Source of the DNA: Salvelinus alpinus
Taxonomy: Eukaryota > Chordata > Actinopteri > Salmoniformes > Salmonidae
Assembly (NCBI RefSeq): GCF_045679555.1
Contig: NC_092091.1
Coordinates: 73,632,027-73,696,026, forward strand
Direction: 5' to 3'
DNA length: 64,000 bases
Of this stretch, positions 48,539 through 61,202 are shown in pieces. How positions within the stretch are numbered: the stretch's first letter is position 1; every line of letters starts with the position of its first letter. Made by a program: the position numbers and the translations under genes. The notes under the pieces are model-generated. The model had not been told where the DNA came from, did no database searches, and was given only the letters and a program-made list of their open reading frames with translations.

Positions 48539-49517
48539 AGGCTAGGCGTCCCGCTAGCGGGACACCAGTCGACAACATCGGTGAAATTGGAAGGCGCGCA
48601 ATTCAAATAAATAATCATAATATTAAACATTTATGAACATGCAAGTATCTTATATCGGTTAAAAGCTTAAACTCTTGTTAATCTAACTGCATTGTCCGAT
48701 TTACAATAGGCTTTACAGCGAAAGCATACCTTGCGATTGTCTGAGGACGGCGCCCCACATCAACATATTTTTCAACCAGCATAGGCTTCATAAAATCACA
48801 AATAGCAATTAAATAAATAACTTACTTTTGAAAATCTTCCTCTGTTTGCAATCCAAAGGGTCTCAGCTACAACATGAATGGTAATTTTGTTAGATAAAAT
48901 CCTTCTTTATATCCCAAAAAGTCAGTTTAGTTGGTGTCATCAATTTCAGTAATCCACTTGTTCAACATGCAGACAAAGGAATCCAAAAATCTACCACTAA
49001 ACTTTGTTCAAACAAGTCAAACTACATTTCTACTTAATCCTCAGGTACCCTAAAATTTAAATAAACTATAGTATTTCATACGGAAAGTAGTATGTTCAAT
49101 AGAAAAGTAAAATGAGTAAGTGCGCATCCTTTTCGTCGCACGCCGACAGACTTATTTTCCACCGGGACTCTCTTTTCCAAAACTCTAAATTCTTCCTCAT
49201 TTTGGAAGAAACAAGCCTGAAACAATGAACAAAGACTGTTTACATCTAGTGTAAGCCATAGGAATTGCAATCTGGGAGTTGGAATTACATAGGACCCATA
49301 GCTTTCCATTATAAGAGCCAGTTGGTTTTTCTGCCATATCAATTGTGTTATAGTCTCATACATTATTGTAACATTTCTACCAACTTCAAATTGTTTTCTA
49401 TCCAATGCTACCAATTATATGCATTTCCTGGCTTCTGGGCCTGAGTATCTGGCAGTTTACCTTGGGCATGTCAGTCAGATGGAAATTCTGAAAAATAGAC
49501 CCTATCCCTAAGACGTT
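48539..49517. repeat. TTAA-type repeat, third location
   Basis: It follows TTAA (48535-48538) with GGCTAGGCGTCCCGCTAGCG, as in the 5.5-kb copy (GGGTTCCGCTAGCGGAAC). Inside, GTCCGATTTACAATAGGC and TTTACAGCGAAAGCA match the family. The right end near 49517 (AGACGTTTTTAA) is uncertain. Confidence 0.55.
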
Positions 49518-49877
49518 TTTAAACATCGAAATTGTCGCGGAAATCAGCCTTGTTTGCATAGCGATGATGAAAATAACGTCATTTATTCTGTAATGATCTC
49601 TAAAATTCGAATCATTAGGCCATCACACCATTGATATAGCAACGGATGCTAATAGTTTATTGAATCCCATTTTGACTTAGGGGGACACTGGGGGACATTA
49701 TTTAGCATGACAGGCCACAGGAAAACAAAGTGGAACATGAATTGCATCGTTCAAGTCACAATGGTGTCCCAAAGTTGAAGGGTTTATTGTTCAGCTCGCC
49801 GCTTTCTGGAAGTCACCATCTGAGTTTCTTCAGCAACACATTGACAATGGAGGGCCCTGCGAGCAAGTTGGTAGGGG

Positions 49878-51236
<1,359 letters not shown>

Positions 51237-51480
51237 GGGAAATATACAGTGACTCCAAAAGTAATGGGACAGTGACACGTTTTGTTGTTTTGACTCTGTA
51301 CTCCAGCACTTGGATTTGAGATGATACAATGACTATGGGGTCAGAGTGCAGACTGACAACTTTCATTTTAGGGTATTTTTTATCCATATCGGGTAACTGT
51401 TCAGAAATTACAGCACATTTTGTACATAGTACCCCAATTTTCAGAAACAAAAAGTATTGGGACAAAGTCACTTACAGTAT
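51237..51480. mobile_element. Short non-autonomous DNA element, copy 2
   Basis: The element starts CAGTGACTCCAAAAGTAATG and its opposite end reads AAAGTATTGGGACAAAGTCAC. It is the inverted relative of 36621-36882 and is a widespread fish repeat type with no coding capacity. Confidence 0.65.
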
Positions 51481-51514
51481 ATGTGTATTAAAACGTCTTA
51501 TGTCTGCAATCCCG

Positions 51515-52809
51515 TTAACTGGATGATATGACAACAGCCAGTGAAAGTACAGGGCGTCAAATTCAAAACAACAGAAATCTCATAATTAAAATTCTTCAAA
51601 CATACTTGTATCTTATACCGTTTTAAAGGTAATCTTGTTGTTAATCCCACCACAGCGTCCGATTTCAAATATGCTTTACAGCAAAAGCACCACAAACGAT
51701 TATGTTAGGTCACCACCAAGCCACAGAATAAGCACAGCCATTTTTCCAGCCAAAGATAGCAGTCACAAAAAGCACAAATAGAAATAAAATTAATCACTAA
51801 CCTTTGATGATCTTCATCAGATGACACTCATAGGACTTCATGTTACACAATACATGTATGTTTTGTTTGATAAAGTTCATATTTAAATAAAAAAAATCTG
51901 AGTTTACATTGCCGCGTTACGTTCACTAGTTCCAAAAACATCCAGTGATTTTGCATAGCCACATCGATTCAACAGAAATACTCATCATAAATGTAGATGA
52001 TAATACAAGTTATACACATGGAATTATAGATATACCTCTCCTTAATGCAACCGCTGTGTCAGATTTCAAAAAAACTTTACGGAAAATGCAAACCATGCAA
52101 TAATCTGAGACGGCGCTCAGAAATATAATACAATTAGCCGCCCTTTTGGAGTCAACAGAAACCAGAAATTACATGTTAAATATTTCCCTTACCTTTGATG
52201 ATCTTCATCAGAATGCACTCCCAGGAATCCCAGGTCCACAATAAATGCTTGATTTTTTCGATAATGTCCGTTATTTATGTCCAAATAGCTACTTTTGTTA
52301 GCGCGTTTGGTACACCTATCCAAACGCCGGTGCTGGTCGAGCATTTCTTCGGACAAAAACTTCAAAAAGTTATATTACAGGTCGAAGAAACATTTCAAAC
52401 TAAGTACAGAATCAATCATTAGGATGTTTTTATCGTAAATCTATCTATGATAAATGTATCATTTATCATAAGTTCCAACCGGAGAATTCCTTTGTGTCTT
52501 GAGGAGGAACGGAACGCAAGTCGATATCATGTGGCCAGCAGCATACCACCCTGCATACCACTGCTGGCTTGCTTCTGAAGCTAAGCAGGGTTGGTCCTGG
52601 TCAGTCCCTGGATGGGAGACCAGGTGCTGCTGGAAGTGGTGTTGGAGGGCCAGTAGGAGGCACTCTTTCCTCTGGTCTAAACAAAGATCCCAATGCCCCA
52701 GGGCAGTGATTGGGGACACTGCTCTGTGTAGGGTGCCGTCTTTCGGATGGGACGTTAAACGGGTGTCCTGACTCTCTGAGGTCATTAAAGATCCCATGGC
52801 ACTTATCGT

Positions 52810-52843
<34 letters not shown>

Positions 52844-53394
52844 AATTCCCAATCTGGCCCTCAACCATCACGGTCACCTAATAATCTCCAGTTTACAATT
52901 GGCTCATTCATCCCCCTCCTCTCCCCTGTAACTATTCCCCAGGTCGTTGCTGCAAATGGAATGCGCATGACCAGGAAATGTCTCTCTGCCAGTAGCCTGA
53001 CTCATTCCCCTCATATTCAGTCCCACAACACAGTAGAAGCCTCATCCAAGTCTCTATAGATGGATGACATCTAGTGGAAGCCCTAGGAAGTGCAACTTCT
53101 TTCATATCCCAATGTGATTTCAATAGGACATGGGTTGAAAATATACCAACCTCAGATTTCTCACTTCCTGTTTGGATTTCTTCTCAGGTTTTTGCCTGCC
53201 ATATGAGTTCTGTTATACTCACAGACATCATTCAAACAGTTTTATAAACGTCTGAGTGTTTTCTATCCAATACTACTAATAATATGCATATATTAGCAAC
53301 TGGGACTGAGGAGCAGGCCATTTATTCTGGGCACCTCTGGGCACCTTTCATCCAAGCTACTCAATAGTGCCCCTGCAGCCATAAGAAGTTTTAA
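51515..53394. repeat. Long TTAA-flanked repeat carrying a nested 5S-type SINE
   Basis: TTAA at 51515-51518 and 53391-53394 frames the block. It carries two TTTGATGATCTTCATCAG motifs (about 51807 and 52193) and ends CAGCCATAAGAAGTT, like the 34.5-kb and 60-kb copies. A 5S-derived SINE sits inside at 52535-52960. Confidence 0.6.
52535..52960 (+). repeat. 5S rRNA-derived SINE
   Basis: The head is a diverged 5S rRNA: CATACCACCCTGCATACCAC, GAAGCTAAGCAGGGTTGGTC and TGGATGGGAGACCAGGTGCT retain the internal promoter elements of 5S genes. The body (GGGTGCCGTCTTTCGGATGG, GTCATTAAAGATCCCATGGC) and the tail (CTATTCCCCAGGTCGTTGCT) are those of fish 5S SINEs, not of a functional 5S gene. Confidence 0.92.
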
Positions 53395-53495
53395 AGTAGT
53401 AAAACGTTAACATATCCATAGCACGCAATGACTACATAAAACTTGTTGGATGCATTTGCTGTTTGTTTTAGTTGTGTTTCGGATTATTTTGTGCC

Positions 53496-53777
53496 TGTAA
53501 CGCCAGACACTGGGAGACGAGAAGCAAGTACAGGGTGATGATTTATTGAATAAACAGACAGGAAACAAAACAAGAACAGAGTCTGGACAAGGGAAACATA
53601 GCAACATTAATGCTGCCCGGGAATGAAACAGACATAGGGGAGGCAATCAATGACGTGATGGAATCCAGGTGAGTCCGATGAAGCGCTGGTGCGCGTAACG
53701 ATGCTGACAGGTGTGCGTAATGATGAGCGGCCTGGCACCTCAAGTGCCAGAAAGGGGGAGCGGGAGCAGACGTGACA
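53496..53777 (-). mobile_element. Solo LTR, 282 bp, with GTGCC target duplication
   Basis: The plus-strand ends are TGTAACGCCAGAC and AGACGTGACA, flanked by GTGCC (53491-53495 and 53778-53782). Confidence 0.85.
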
Positions 53778-53782
53778 GTGCC

Positions 53783-54309
53783 GAATAGAAATAAACAGTA
53801 AATAATGTATTGCGTCATTTTAGAGTCACTTTTATTGTAAATGAGAATGTAATATGTTTCTAAACACTTCTACATGAATGTGGATGCTACCATGATTGTG
53901 GATAATCCTGAATGAATTGTGAATAATAATGAGTGAGAACGTTATAGACGCACAAATACCATACCCCAAGAAATGTTAACTCACCATCACAATAACAGGG
54001 GAAGTTAGCATTTTTGTGGGGGTAAGATATTTGTGTGTCTGTTTCGGTCATTGACCTTCATCAGAGCAGTGTGACGTTTCGGTCATAGACCTTCATCAGA
54101 ACAGTGTGATGTTTCAGTCAGACCTTCATTAGACAGAACAAGTCAGGCAGATGTAGAAACAACAACAGCCGCACAACCCCCCTGAAGAAACCCTAACAAA
54201 GGTGAGGGACAATGATAATAAAAGAATGTACTAAATGTAATAAACCTAGAACCTAACAAAGCAAGCACAAGCAGCCTGTTTCATTTCACTCTCTGAATGA
54301 GAGAGAGCT
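53783..54309. other. 3' flank of ART gene with a short tandem repeat
   Basis: Three imperfect copies of CAGTGTGACGTTTCGGTCAT / AGACCTTCATCAGA lie at 54040-54135. Otherwise nothing recognised. Confidence 0.7.
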
Positions 54310-56349
54310 TCACTGACTAACAGACAGCTTAACTGCTGTGTTTTCCAATACAGCTTTACAATTCAGATTGCTCTGGAGCCCTACACTCTCCAGTTTGAAG
54401 AGAGATTTACATTTAAGAATATTCTGGCCTTTTTCCTTTTTGGTAATTTTGAACATCTCAAAAGGTGGAATCAATACCTCCTTCTCCTGTTCTCCTAACA
54501 CTGGGTAGGACTTGAGATAAGCTCCTGCACATGTCTTTATCTCAAAGCAGGAGTCATTTCCAAATTTTGGAGTAATTTCCTTGTCAAGAGAGCTGGAGGC
54601 AAAGAAGCCAAATCGGATTATTTGGTTAACTTCACCTGCAAACACCATGCTGGTTCTTCGATATGTAGTGTGACAGCCATGTTGGTTTTCTTTCAGGAGG
54701 CGGAGAGCATCTATCAGCAGGAAATGCAGGGAGTGGAACTGGAAGGAGGACCCGTAGTCTGTCCTATTGGTACGGACTGCCTGGTTGAACTCCCTATATA
54801 TGTCATTCGAAACTTCTGTGTAAACACAGATAGCCTGGATATGCTCTCCACTAAGTTTGTCTTTAAGATTGACCTCTGAATTGTCCTTTTTGAATCGTTC
54901 CTTCACATTTTTTTCACATTCTTCTGCCTTCTTCCAGGCTCGTTTGAAGATCCCTACTGTTTTGGTTTCTATTGAAAGAAATTTCTTCTGCACTGTGTTG
55001 TACATTTGTTCAGTGCAGCCGTTATACATGTCGTCAACAGAGTTAGGGACCATGTCTAAGGGTATGGGGGAATTGAGACCAGGCTGACGGAGATGAACCT
55101 TAGAGAATATGGTACAAAAAAACATGCAAACAGTGTAAAAACAGAGGGAAAGTTTTATATTTGAACATTTTTAATTGTAGCGATCTTGTTCTCAGATTAA
55201 TAATAGCATAACTAAATGTTGGTAAAAACCTTTCATAATTACAAGGTTCTCATCTCAAAATCGTATAGTTCTGTAGAACAAACAGAAGTTGATGCTGGAT
55301 AGTGGGCAATGCTGAAAAAGCATTTGTGTTACAGATAGAAAGATCATCTTACCATCTTGGAGTCCACACCCAGAGTCCAATCATAGAAAACACACAGCAC
55401 AGCAAAGGTTAGGATGCTGTCTATCCTCATGACTTTAACAGCACCTGTAGTAAAACAACATGTATAGGAGACCATACCAATCAGCATAACAATACCAAAC
55501 ATGATACAACATATCTTTGATATTATTCACGCTTTAAAACTAATTATGTTACTGTGTACTACTCCCTTCACAGAACAGAGAAAACTGTCTCTAACCAGGA
55601 TAGAAAGAGGTGTGTGATGCCATGGTGCACAACTGAGCAAGAGGACAAGTACATTAGTGTGTCTAGTTTGAGAACCAGACGCCTCACAAGTCCTCAACTG
55701 GAAACTTCATTAAATAGTACCCGCAAAACCCCAGTCTCAACGTCAACAGTGAAGAGGTGACCCCGGTACGCTGGCCTTCTAGGCAGAGATGCAAAGAAAA
55801 AGCCATATCTCAGACTGGCTAATAAAAGTAAAAGATTGAGATGGTCAAAATTGACAGAGATATGGCTTTTTCTATGAAATATTACATAATATTTTGCGTT
55901 AATCTTTTATTTAAAAAAAAGACAATTAAATAAATTTTATTCCCACTTTGTAACGCAACTAAATGTGGAAAAAGTAAAAGCATGTGAATACCTTCCGAAG
56001 GCACTGTAGCTAGCTGAGACAACCACCTATCACAGTCAAATATACTGGATACAAACATTCCATTCCAGCTTAACAATGGATGTGGAACATTTAGCAATTT
56101 CTTTTTGAAGCATAGCTACATTAGCTACAACAACCTAGTAGTATTTAATTAATACTACTGATAAATTCTATAGAGAAATAACTACATCAGCTACAACAAC
56201 CTAGTAGTATTTAATTAGTACTACTGATATAAACTCTATAGAGAAATAATGAGTAGTACTATTGACAAATCTATATCTGATGCTACTGTTTTTGTAACAT
56301 CTTATAAGATTATAATGATCTGATAGTTCAACTTACCAGACAGGAACAT
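54310..56349 (-). CDS. Ecto-ADP-ribosyltransferase, probable secreted arginine-specific form
   Basis: Three coding exons on the minus strand: 56349-56337 (only 13 nt of coding), 55444-55353 and 55098-54310. They total 894 nt, or 297 residues, in frame with GT-AG introns. The start MFLSGAVKVMRIDSILTF leads into a signal peptide (about residues 10-30). The ART domain shows IPLDMVPNSVDDMY, FNQAVRTNR, the catalytic Arg in IIRFGFFASSSL and EQEKEVLIPPFEMF (ExE with E-K-E), the pattern of arginine-specific mono-ADP-ribosyltransferases using NAD+. The C-terminus (TAVKLSVSQ) is polar, so no GPI signal is visible and the enzyme is probably secreted. Intron 1 contains a Tc1 transposase fragment. A TATA-like box lies about 65 bp upstream of the start. 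Confidence 0.9.
55596..55850 (+). pseudogene. Tc1 transposase N-terminal fragment in ART intron 1
   Basis: The plus strand reads CTTEQEDKYISVSSLRTRRL and STRKTPVSTSTVKR, then a stop (TGA near 55758). The same frame continues YAGLLGRDAKKKPYLRLANK and KRLRWSK, the helix-turn-helix DNA-binding part of Tc1-type transposases. It is degenerate and has no DDE core. Confidence 0.85.
56105..56245. repeat. Short tandem duplication in ART intron 1
   Basis: Two copies of about 65 bp (CATCAGCTACAACAACCTAG, TAGTATTTAATTA, CTATAGAGAAATAA). Confidence 0.75.
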
Positions 56350-56413
56350 GATTGAGGTTGTTTTGTATTGATTAGCTTCAGGACTTGTGTTTGCAGGCTA
56401 TCTTCAAAGGTCT

Positions 56414-56421
56414 TCTTATAC
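56414..56421 (-). promoter_or_regulatory. Putative TATA box of the ART gene
   Basis: The minus strand reads AGGTATAAGAAG about 65 bp before the ATG. The same AGGTATAAGTAGAT is kept in the relic blocks near 9122 and 21350, together with the leader CCTGAAGCT, which supports a shared core promoter. Confidence 0.55.
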
Positions 56422-56560
56422 CTGATACAAGCCCACACAACCACAAACATTGTTCCCACACAGAAGAACCAGTGAGTAGTTTCTGGTAATGACGTCACTG
56501 GGTGAGTTCCAGCGATTTCTCAGTGATACGTTTTATTTGACATTTTTGTGGAAGAACCAA

Positions 56561-56669
56561 CCCACTGGACACACACTGCTTGAATCAACATTGTTTTCAC
56601 GTCATTTCAATGAAAAAAACGTTGATTCAACGTGGAATGGATGTTGAATTGACGTCTGTGCCCATTGGG
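56561..56669. mobile_element. Small palindromic MITE upstream of the ART gene
   Basis: The ends CCCACTGGACACACACTG and the inverse of CTGTGCCCATTGGG, with an inner palindrome (AACGTTGATTCAACG), are typical of a common fish MITE. It sits about 140 bp upstream of the TATA-like box. The block copies at 8.5 and 21 kb lack it. Confidence 0.75.
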
Positions 56670-56704
56670 AAGTATCCTAATAGGAATCGAATAGAAAATA
56701 TTGT

Positions 56705-57190
56705 CTAATGAAGACTTCATGGGGGGAATCAGCACTTCCTCCTCATGCGTCAGCTCAGAGTACCCCCTCCCCACCCTCCCCTCAGTGGGGCGCCAAGGTA
56801 GATGGTGATCTCAAAACAGGAGTGAGTTCCAAAGTATTTAGCAGCGATTTGCTTGTCTAAAGAGCTCAAGGTGAACTGTCCGAATCACAATGTAGTATTT
56901 CAGACACCGTAGAAAGCCTCTTTGGTTCCTCTGAATGTTGGGAAACGCTTATTTTCTTGTTCAGGATTCGTAAGGAATTGGTCAGAAGGAAGTGCAGGGA
57001 GTGGTACTGGAATGTGTTGTACCTCTTCTTTTGGATAAAGTGGTTCCGTTGAATGACTTGTACATTTGGGATGTTGCATTCACATACACCTGGATTGCCA
57101 GGGAATCATTTTTAGACAGTTCAGGTCTGGTTGTAATGTAAATGTAAAATGCACACATAATCAACTGTGTAATGTTTGGATTCAGTCTTG
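56705..57190 (-). pseudogene. ADP-ribosyltransferase pseudogene
   Basis: Minus-strand pieces in different frames give SLAIQVYVNATSQMYKSFN, then FPTFRGTKEAFYGV followed by a stop. Next come FGQFTLSSLDKQIAAKYFGT and HSCFEITIYLGAPL, and finally HEEEVLIPP. The R-S-ExE order of the ART fold is recognisable, but the first Arg position is lost around an internal stop and at least two frameshifts separate the parts. It lies just upstream of the live ART gene in the same orientation, as a decayed tandem paralogue would. Confidence 0.85.
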
Positions 57191-57849
57191 TGTCAGGTGA
57201 CCTGTTGTGTCCCCACCTTTATTCTAACCATGATCTCCAAACTGTTCCCTTTTAAGTGCTACCATGGTTATGCAGTGTGTAAAGAGTGTAAAGGGTCTTA
57301 ATAAGTGTCTTAAGAGTGTAAAGGGTCTTAATAAAATGTAATATTTTATAAAATATTTCACATTTAGTCAAATGTGCTGATTCCCCCCATGAAGTGTTCA
57401 TTAGACAATTATTTAGTCAAATGTGGAATGATACCAGTCATCAGTCAAGCATCAGGGTGACTTCTGACTACTGTTTTTCTCTTTCCCACAAACAGGTATC
57501 TTTTCAGATATCTTCCCCCTCAGAACCCACACAAAAGTTTGAGCCCACTTGAAGGTGTGAGACAGAGAGTCATCACCACAACACAAACAACCTGACAAAG
57601 ATGAATGTCATTCAGTTAGCCAGATGTAACTATGCAGGTGTCATCATTACTGTAATAGATATTCATTATCATTTTGATTTCTTAAATATATTGTGTTTTA
57701 TAGTAGTGAGTAGGTTATCATGCCAGTTATCAATCTGCCAACCTATGGTCTCTGTTGTCTCTGATAGTCAACAAGACGGCTGCTGAAGCTTCCTTCATAA
57801 CCAAGTCCCTCCCCATCTCTCATCCAAACCCAATCATGAGGTTGGCCAC
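57191..57849. other. Outer part of the ART 5' block
   Basis: Positions 57330-57640 align inverted with 8078-8480 (CATCTTTGTCAGG, TCACACCTTCAAG, CAGTCATCAGTC). It contains an inverted copy of the ATTGTCTAATGAA-G-ACTTCATGGGG segment. No gene seen. Confidence 0.6.
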
Positions 57850-58005
57850 GTTCTAGGCTGACTATATTGAAGTCGCCTTCCAGATCTCACAACTCCTGGA
57901 TAGGTGTTTCACAAATCAGTTAACCACATCACATGATATAGCAATCTAATGCCCATTTGTTGTTGTGTGCAGACTGACTACAATATAGTTGGCCTGGAAC
58001 GAGAC
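57850..58005. mobile_element. MITE related to the 29.4-kb element
   Basis: The ends CTAGGCTGACTATATTGAAG and ACAATATAGTTGGCCTGG are inverted, and the inside (CTCCTGGATAGGTGTTTCAC, TAACCACATCACATGATAT) matches 29353-29490. Confidence 0.65.
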
Positions 58006-58097
58006 TGCTCTCTCCTCGTTGTTATTGATAGACTGTGCAGTGCAGAGCTGTGACCTCACAGACACAGGAACTCCTCAATGGGTTCAGGAGAGGCGAA

Positions 58098-59035
58098 ATT
58101 CAAATCAAATCAAATTCTATTGGTCACATACACATGTTTAGCAGACGTTATTGCGGGTGTAGCGAAATGCTTGTGCTTCTAGCTCCGACAGTGCAGCAAT
58201 ATCTAACTAATATCTAACAATTTCACAACATATACCCAATACACACAAATCTAAAATAAAGGAATGGAATTAAGAATAGATTAATAATTGGACAAGCAAT
58301 GTCAGAGCGACATATACTAAGATACAGTAGATAAGTATAGAATGCAGTAAATACATATGAGATGAGTAATGCAAGATATGTAAACATTATTAAAGTGACA
58401 TTATTAAAGAGACTAGTGTTCCATTTATTAAAGTGGCCAATGATTTCAAGTCTGTGTATGTAGGCAGCAACCTCTCTGAGCTAGTGATGGCTATTTAACA
58501 GTCTGATGGCCTTGAGATAGAAGCTGTTTTTCAGACTCTCGGGCCCCGCTTTGATGCACCTGTACTGACCTCGCCTTCTGGATGGTATGGGGGGGAACAG
58601 GCAGTGGCTCGGGTGGTTGTTGTCCTTCATCATCTTTTTGGCCTTCCTGTGACATCGGGTGCTGTAGGTGGCCTGGAGGGCAGGTAGTTTCACCGGTGAT
58701 GCGTTGTGGGCGGTGATGTAGCCCGACAGGATGCTCTCAAATGTGCATCTGTAAAAGTTTGTGAGGGTTTTTGGGAACAAGCCAAATGTCTTCAGCCTCC
58801 TGAGGTTTGTGCGAATGCTGCCATCTATCCACGGTTTCTTGTTAGGGTTTTAATTGTCACAGTGGGTGCAACATGTCCTAAACACTTCCTTATACACTCG
58901 TTCAACGAATCAGCGTATATGCTGATATTATTCTCGGAAGCTACCCAGAACTCCCAGTACGTGTGATCAAAACAGTCTTGAAGCGTGGATTCCGATTGGT
59001 CAGACCAGCGTTGAATAGTACTTAACACAGGTACT
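58098..59035 (-). mobile_element. Rex1/CR1-type LINE fragment with internal deletion
   Basis: The minus strand has the same 3' tail as the 25-kb LINE (ATTTGATTTGAATTT end at about 58098) and the C-terminal RT piece LTNFYRCTFESILSGYITA to LLNSHH (58780-58481). A separate upstream LINE segment (58830-59035, AACCGTGGATAGATGGCAGC) is joined to it, so part of the element has been lost or it is a chimera. Confidence 0.8.
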
Positions 59036-59459
59036 TCCTGACCCGCCTAGCCGCTTACTTCTGAACATTAAACTCTCTCTCTGAACCCGGAAGTCAACCT
59101 CACCTATATGTGAGGAAACACCATTCGACTGACATCCGAAGTCAGGTTGCAGGCGCCCAACAGGAGACGTCATTATGACGCTTAATGCTTTTCTTTATTG
59201 GTTTCAACACCAGTTCCAGTACACATGATAACCAATCAGAATTTACTAAGAAATTGTCAAGGGGACAACAGTAATCATTACAGGTAAAAACATTTTTTTT
59301 TACAGGATCATTACAATGGAAAGAATGAAGTTAACAATATTCAACAAATAACAAAATACCATTAGATTAAATGTTAAGAAATAACAAAACAGCATTACAT
59401 TAAATGTAAACAAATAACAAAATACCATTAGATTAAATGTCAACAAATAAGAAAAGATT
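59036..59459. other. Spacer between the LINE and the minisatellite
   Basis: Includes AACAAATAACAAAATACCAT-type short repeats (59340-59450). No gene seen. Confidence 0.55.
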
Positions 59460-60090
59460 CAGTAACATCAGTAACATAATGGTGAAAATGAACACAATAT
59501 TGATGGGGTGGAGGGAACTGGCATTATAATGGTGAATTTAAACACAATATTGATGGGGTGGAGGGAATCAGTAACATATTGGTGAATTTGAATACAATAT
59601 TGATGGGGTGGAGGGATTCAGTAACATAATGGTGAAAACACAATATTGATGGAGTGGAGGGAAGCTGTAAGAAAATAGTGAATATAAACACAATATTGAT
59701 GGAGGGAATCAGTAACTTAATGGTGAATATAAACACAATATTGATGGAGGGAATAAGTAACTTAATGGTGAATATAAACACAATATTGATGGAGGGAATA
59801 AGTAACTTAATGGTGAATATTAACACAATATTGATGGAGGGAATCAGTAACTTAATGGTGGATATAAACACAATATTGATGGAGGGAATCAGTAACTTAA
59901 TGGTGAATATAAACACAATATTGATGGAGGGAATCAGTAACTTAATGGTGAATATAAACACAATATTGGTGGAGGGAATCAGTAACTTAATGGTGAATAT
60001 AAACACAATATTGATGGAGGGAATCAGTAACTTTATGGTGAATATAAACACAATATTGATGGAGGGAATCAGTAACACAATGGGGAATGT
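59460..60090. repeat. 45-bp minisatellite, about 14 copies
   Basis: The unit is about 45 bp: AATCAGTAACTTAATGGTGA then ATATAAACACAATATTGATG and GAGGG. The stop-free 202- and 155-residue frames are repeat artefacts (45 is a multiple of three). The left arm of the inverted duplication stops in the same array at the N gap. Confidence 0.95.
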
Positions 60091-60159
60091 TAACAAACAC
60101 AGTGCACATGCTAACAAATGACAACATATCACAAATTACTATTCGATTAAATTTCAACA

Positions 60160-61012
60160 AATTACCGGAAGTACAATCTTGATCTTAATCTGGGCAAGCA
60201 ATGTGGGTTAAACAGTTTTTAAACAGTTTTTAACAGGATCATTACAACTGAAAGAAGGAGTCAACAGAAGTCAGAAATAGTATTAGAAATATTCACTTAC
60301 CTTTGATGATCTTCATCAAAATGCTCTCCCAGGAATCCCAGTTCCACAATAAATGTTTGTTTTGTTCAATAACGTCCATAATTTATGTCCAAATACCTCC
60401 TTTTTGTTTGCGAGTTTAGTTCCAAAATCCAAAATGATGACGAGCAGGTCAGACGAAACGTCAAAAAATTCCATTACAGTTCGTAGAAACATGTCAAACG
60501 ATGTATAGAATCAATCTTTAGGATGTTTTTAACATAAATCTTCAATAATGTTTCAACCGGAGAATTCCTTTGTCTTCAGAAATGCGATGGAATGCAGGTC
60601 GCTCTCACGGGACCGCGCGTGATCAACTCATGCCAGAAACCTGACTCAAAGAGCTCTCCTTCCCTCATTCTTCACAGTAGAAGCATCAAACAAGGTTCTA
60701 AAGACTGTTGACATCTTGTGGAAGCCTTGGGAAGTTCAATGGGACCCCAAAGACACTGTATATTGGATAGGCAAACCTACAAACCTCTGATTTCCCACTT
60801 CCTGGTTTCGTTTTTTCTCAGGTTTTTGCCTGCCATATGAGTTCTGTTATACTCACAGACATCATTCAAACAGTTTTAGAAACTTCAGAGTGTTTTCTAT
60901 CCAAAGATACTAATAATATGCAAATCTTAGCTTCTGGGACTGAGTAGCAGGCAGTTTACTCTGGGCACCTTATTCATCCAAGCTACTCAATACTGCCCCC
61001 AGCCATAAGAAG
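60160..61012. repeat. TTAA-type repeat (right arm copy)
   Basis: Mirror of 34547-35340, with TTTGATGATCTTCATCAAAA near 60302 and the end CCAGCCATAAGAAGTTAA at about 61013. No coding capacity. Confidence 0.6.
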
Positions 61013-61202
61013 TTAAATGTTTTGGTGTAATGGAATGGCCGGTGTCCAGTTTGGATGCTGGAATTACATTAGAGGGGAGTGGATGAACGTGTGCAGGAAG
61101 CCTACAGGAGACTTTTAACGTAGCCTAATCATATTAAAACATTGTGCCCTGTTTTGTTAATTCACACATTTTAAAAGTTAAATTACAGGTATTTAGGCTA
61201 TA

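Noticed and set aside
52535-52660. 5S ribosomal RNA gene
   Set aside because: The 5S-like part is diverged, partly deleted, and continues into a SINE body and tail.
59524-60132. 202- and 155-residue repeat proteins on both strands
   Set aside because: A 45-bp minisatellite without stops; the same array lies in the other palindrome arm with no flanking gene signals.
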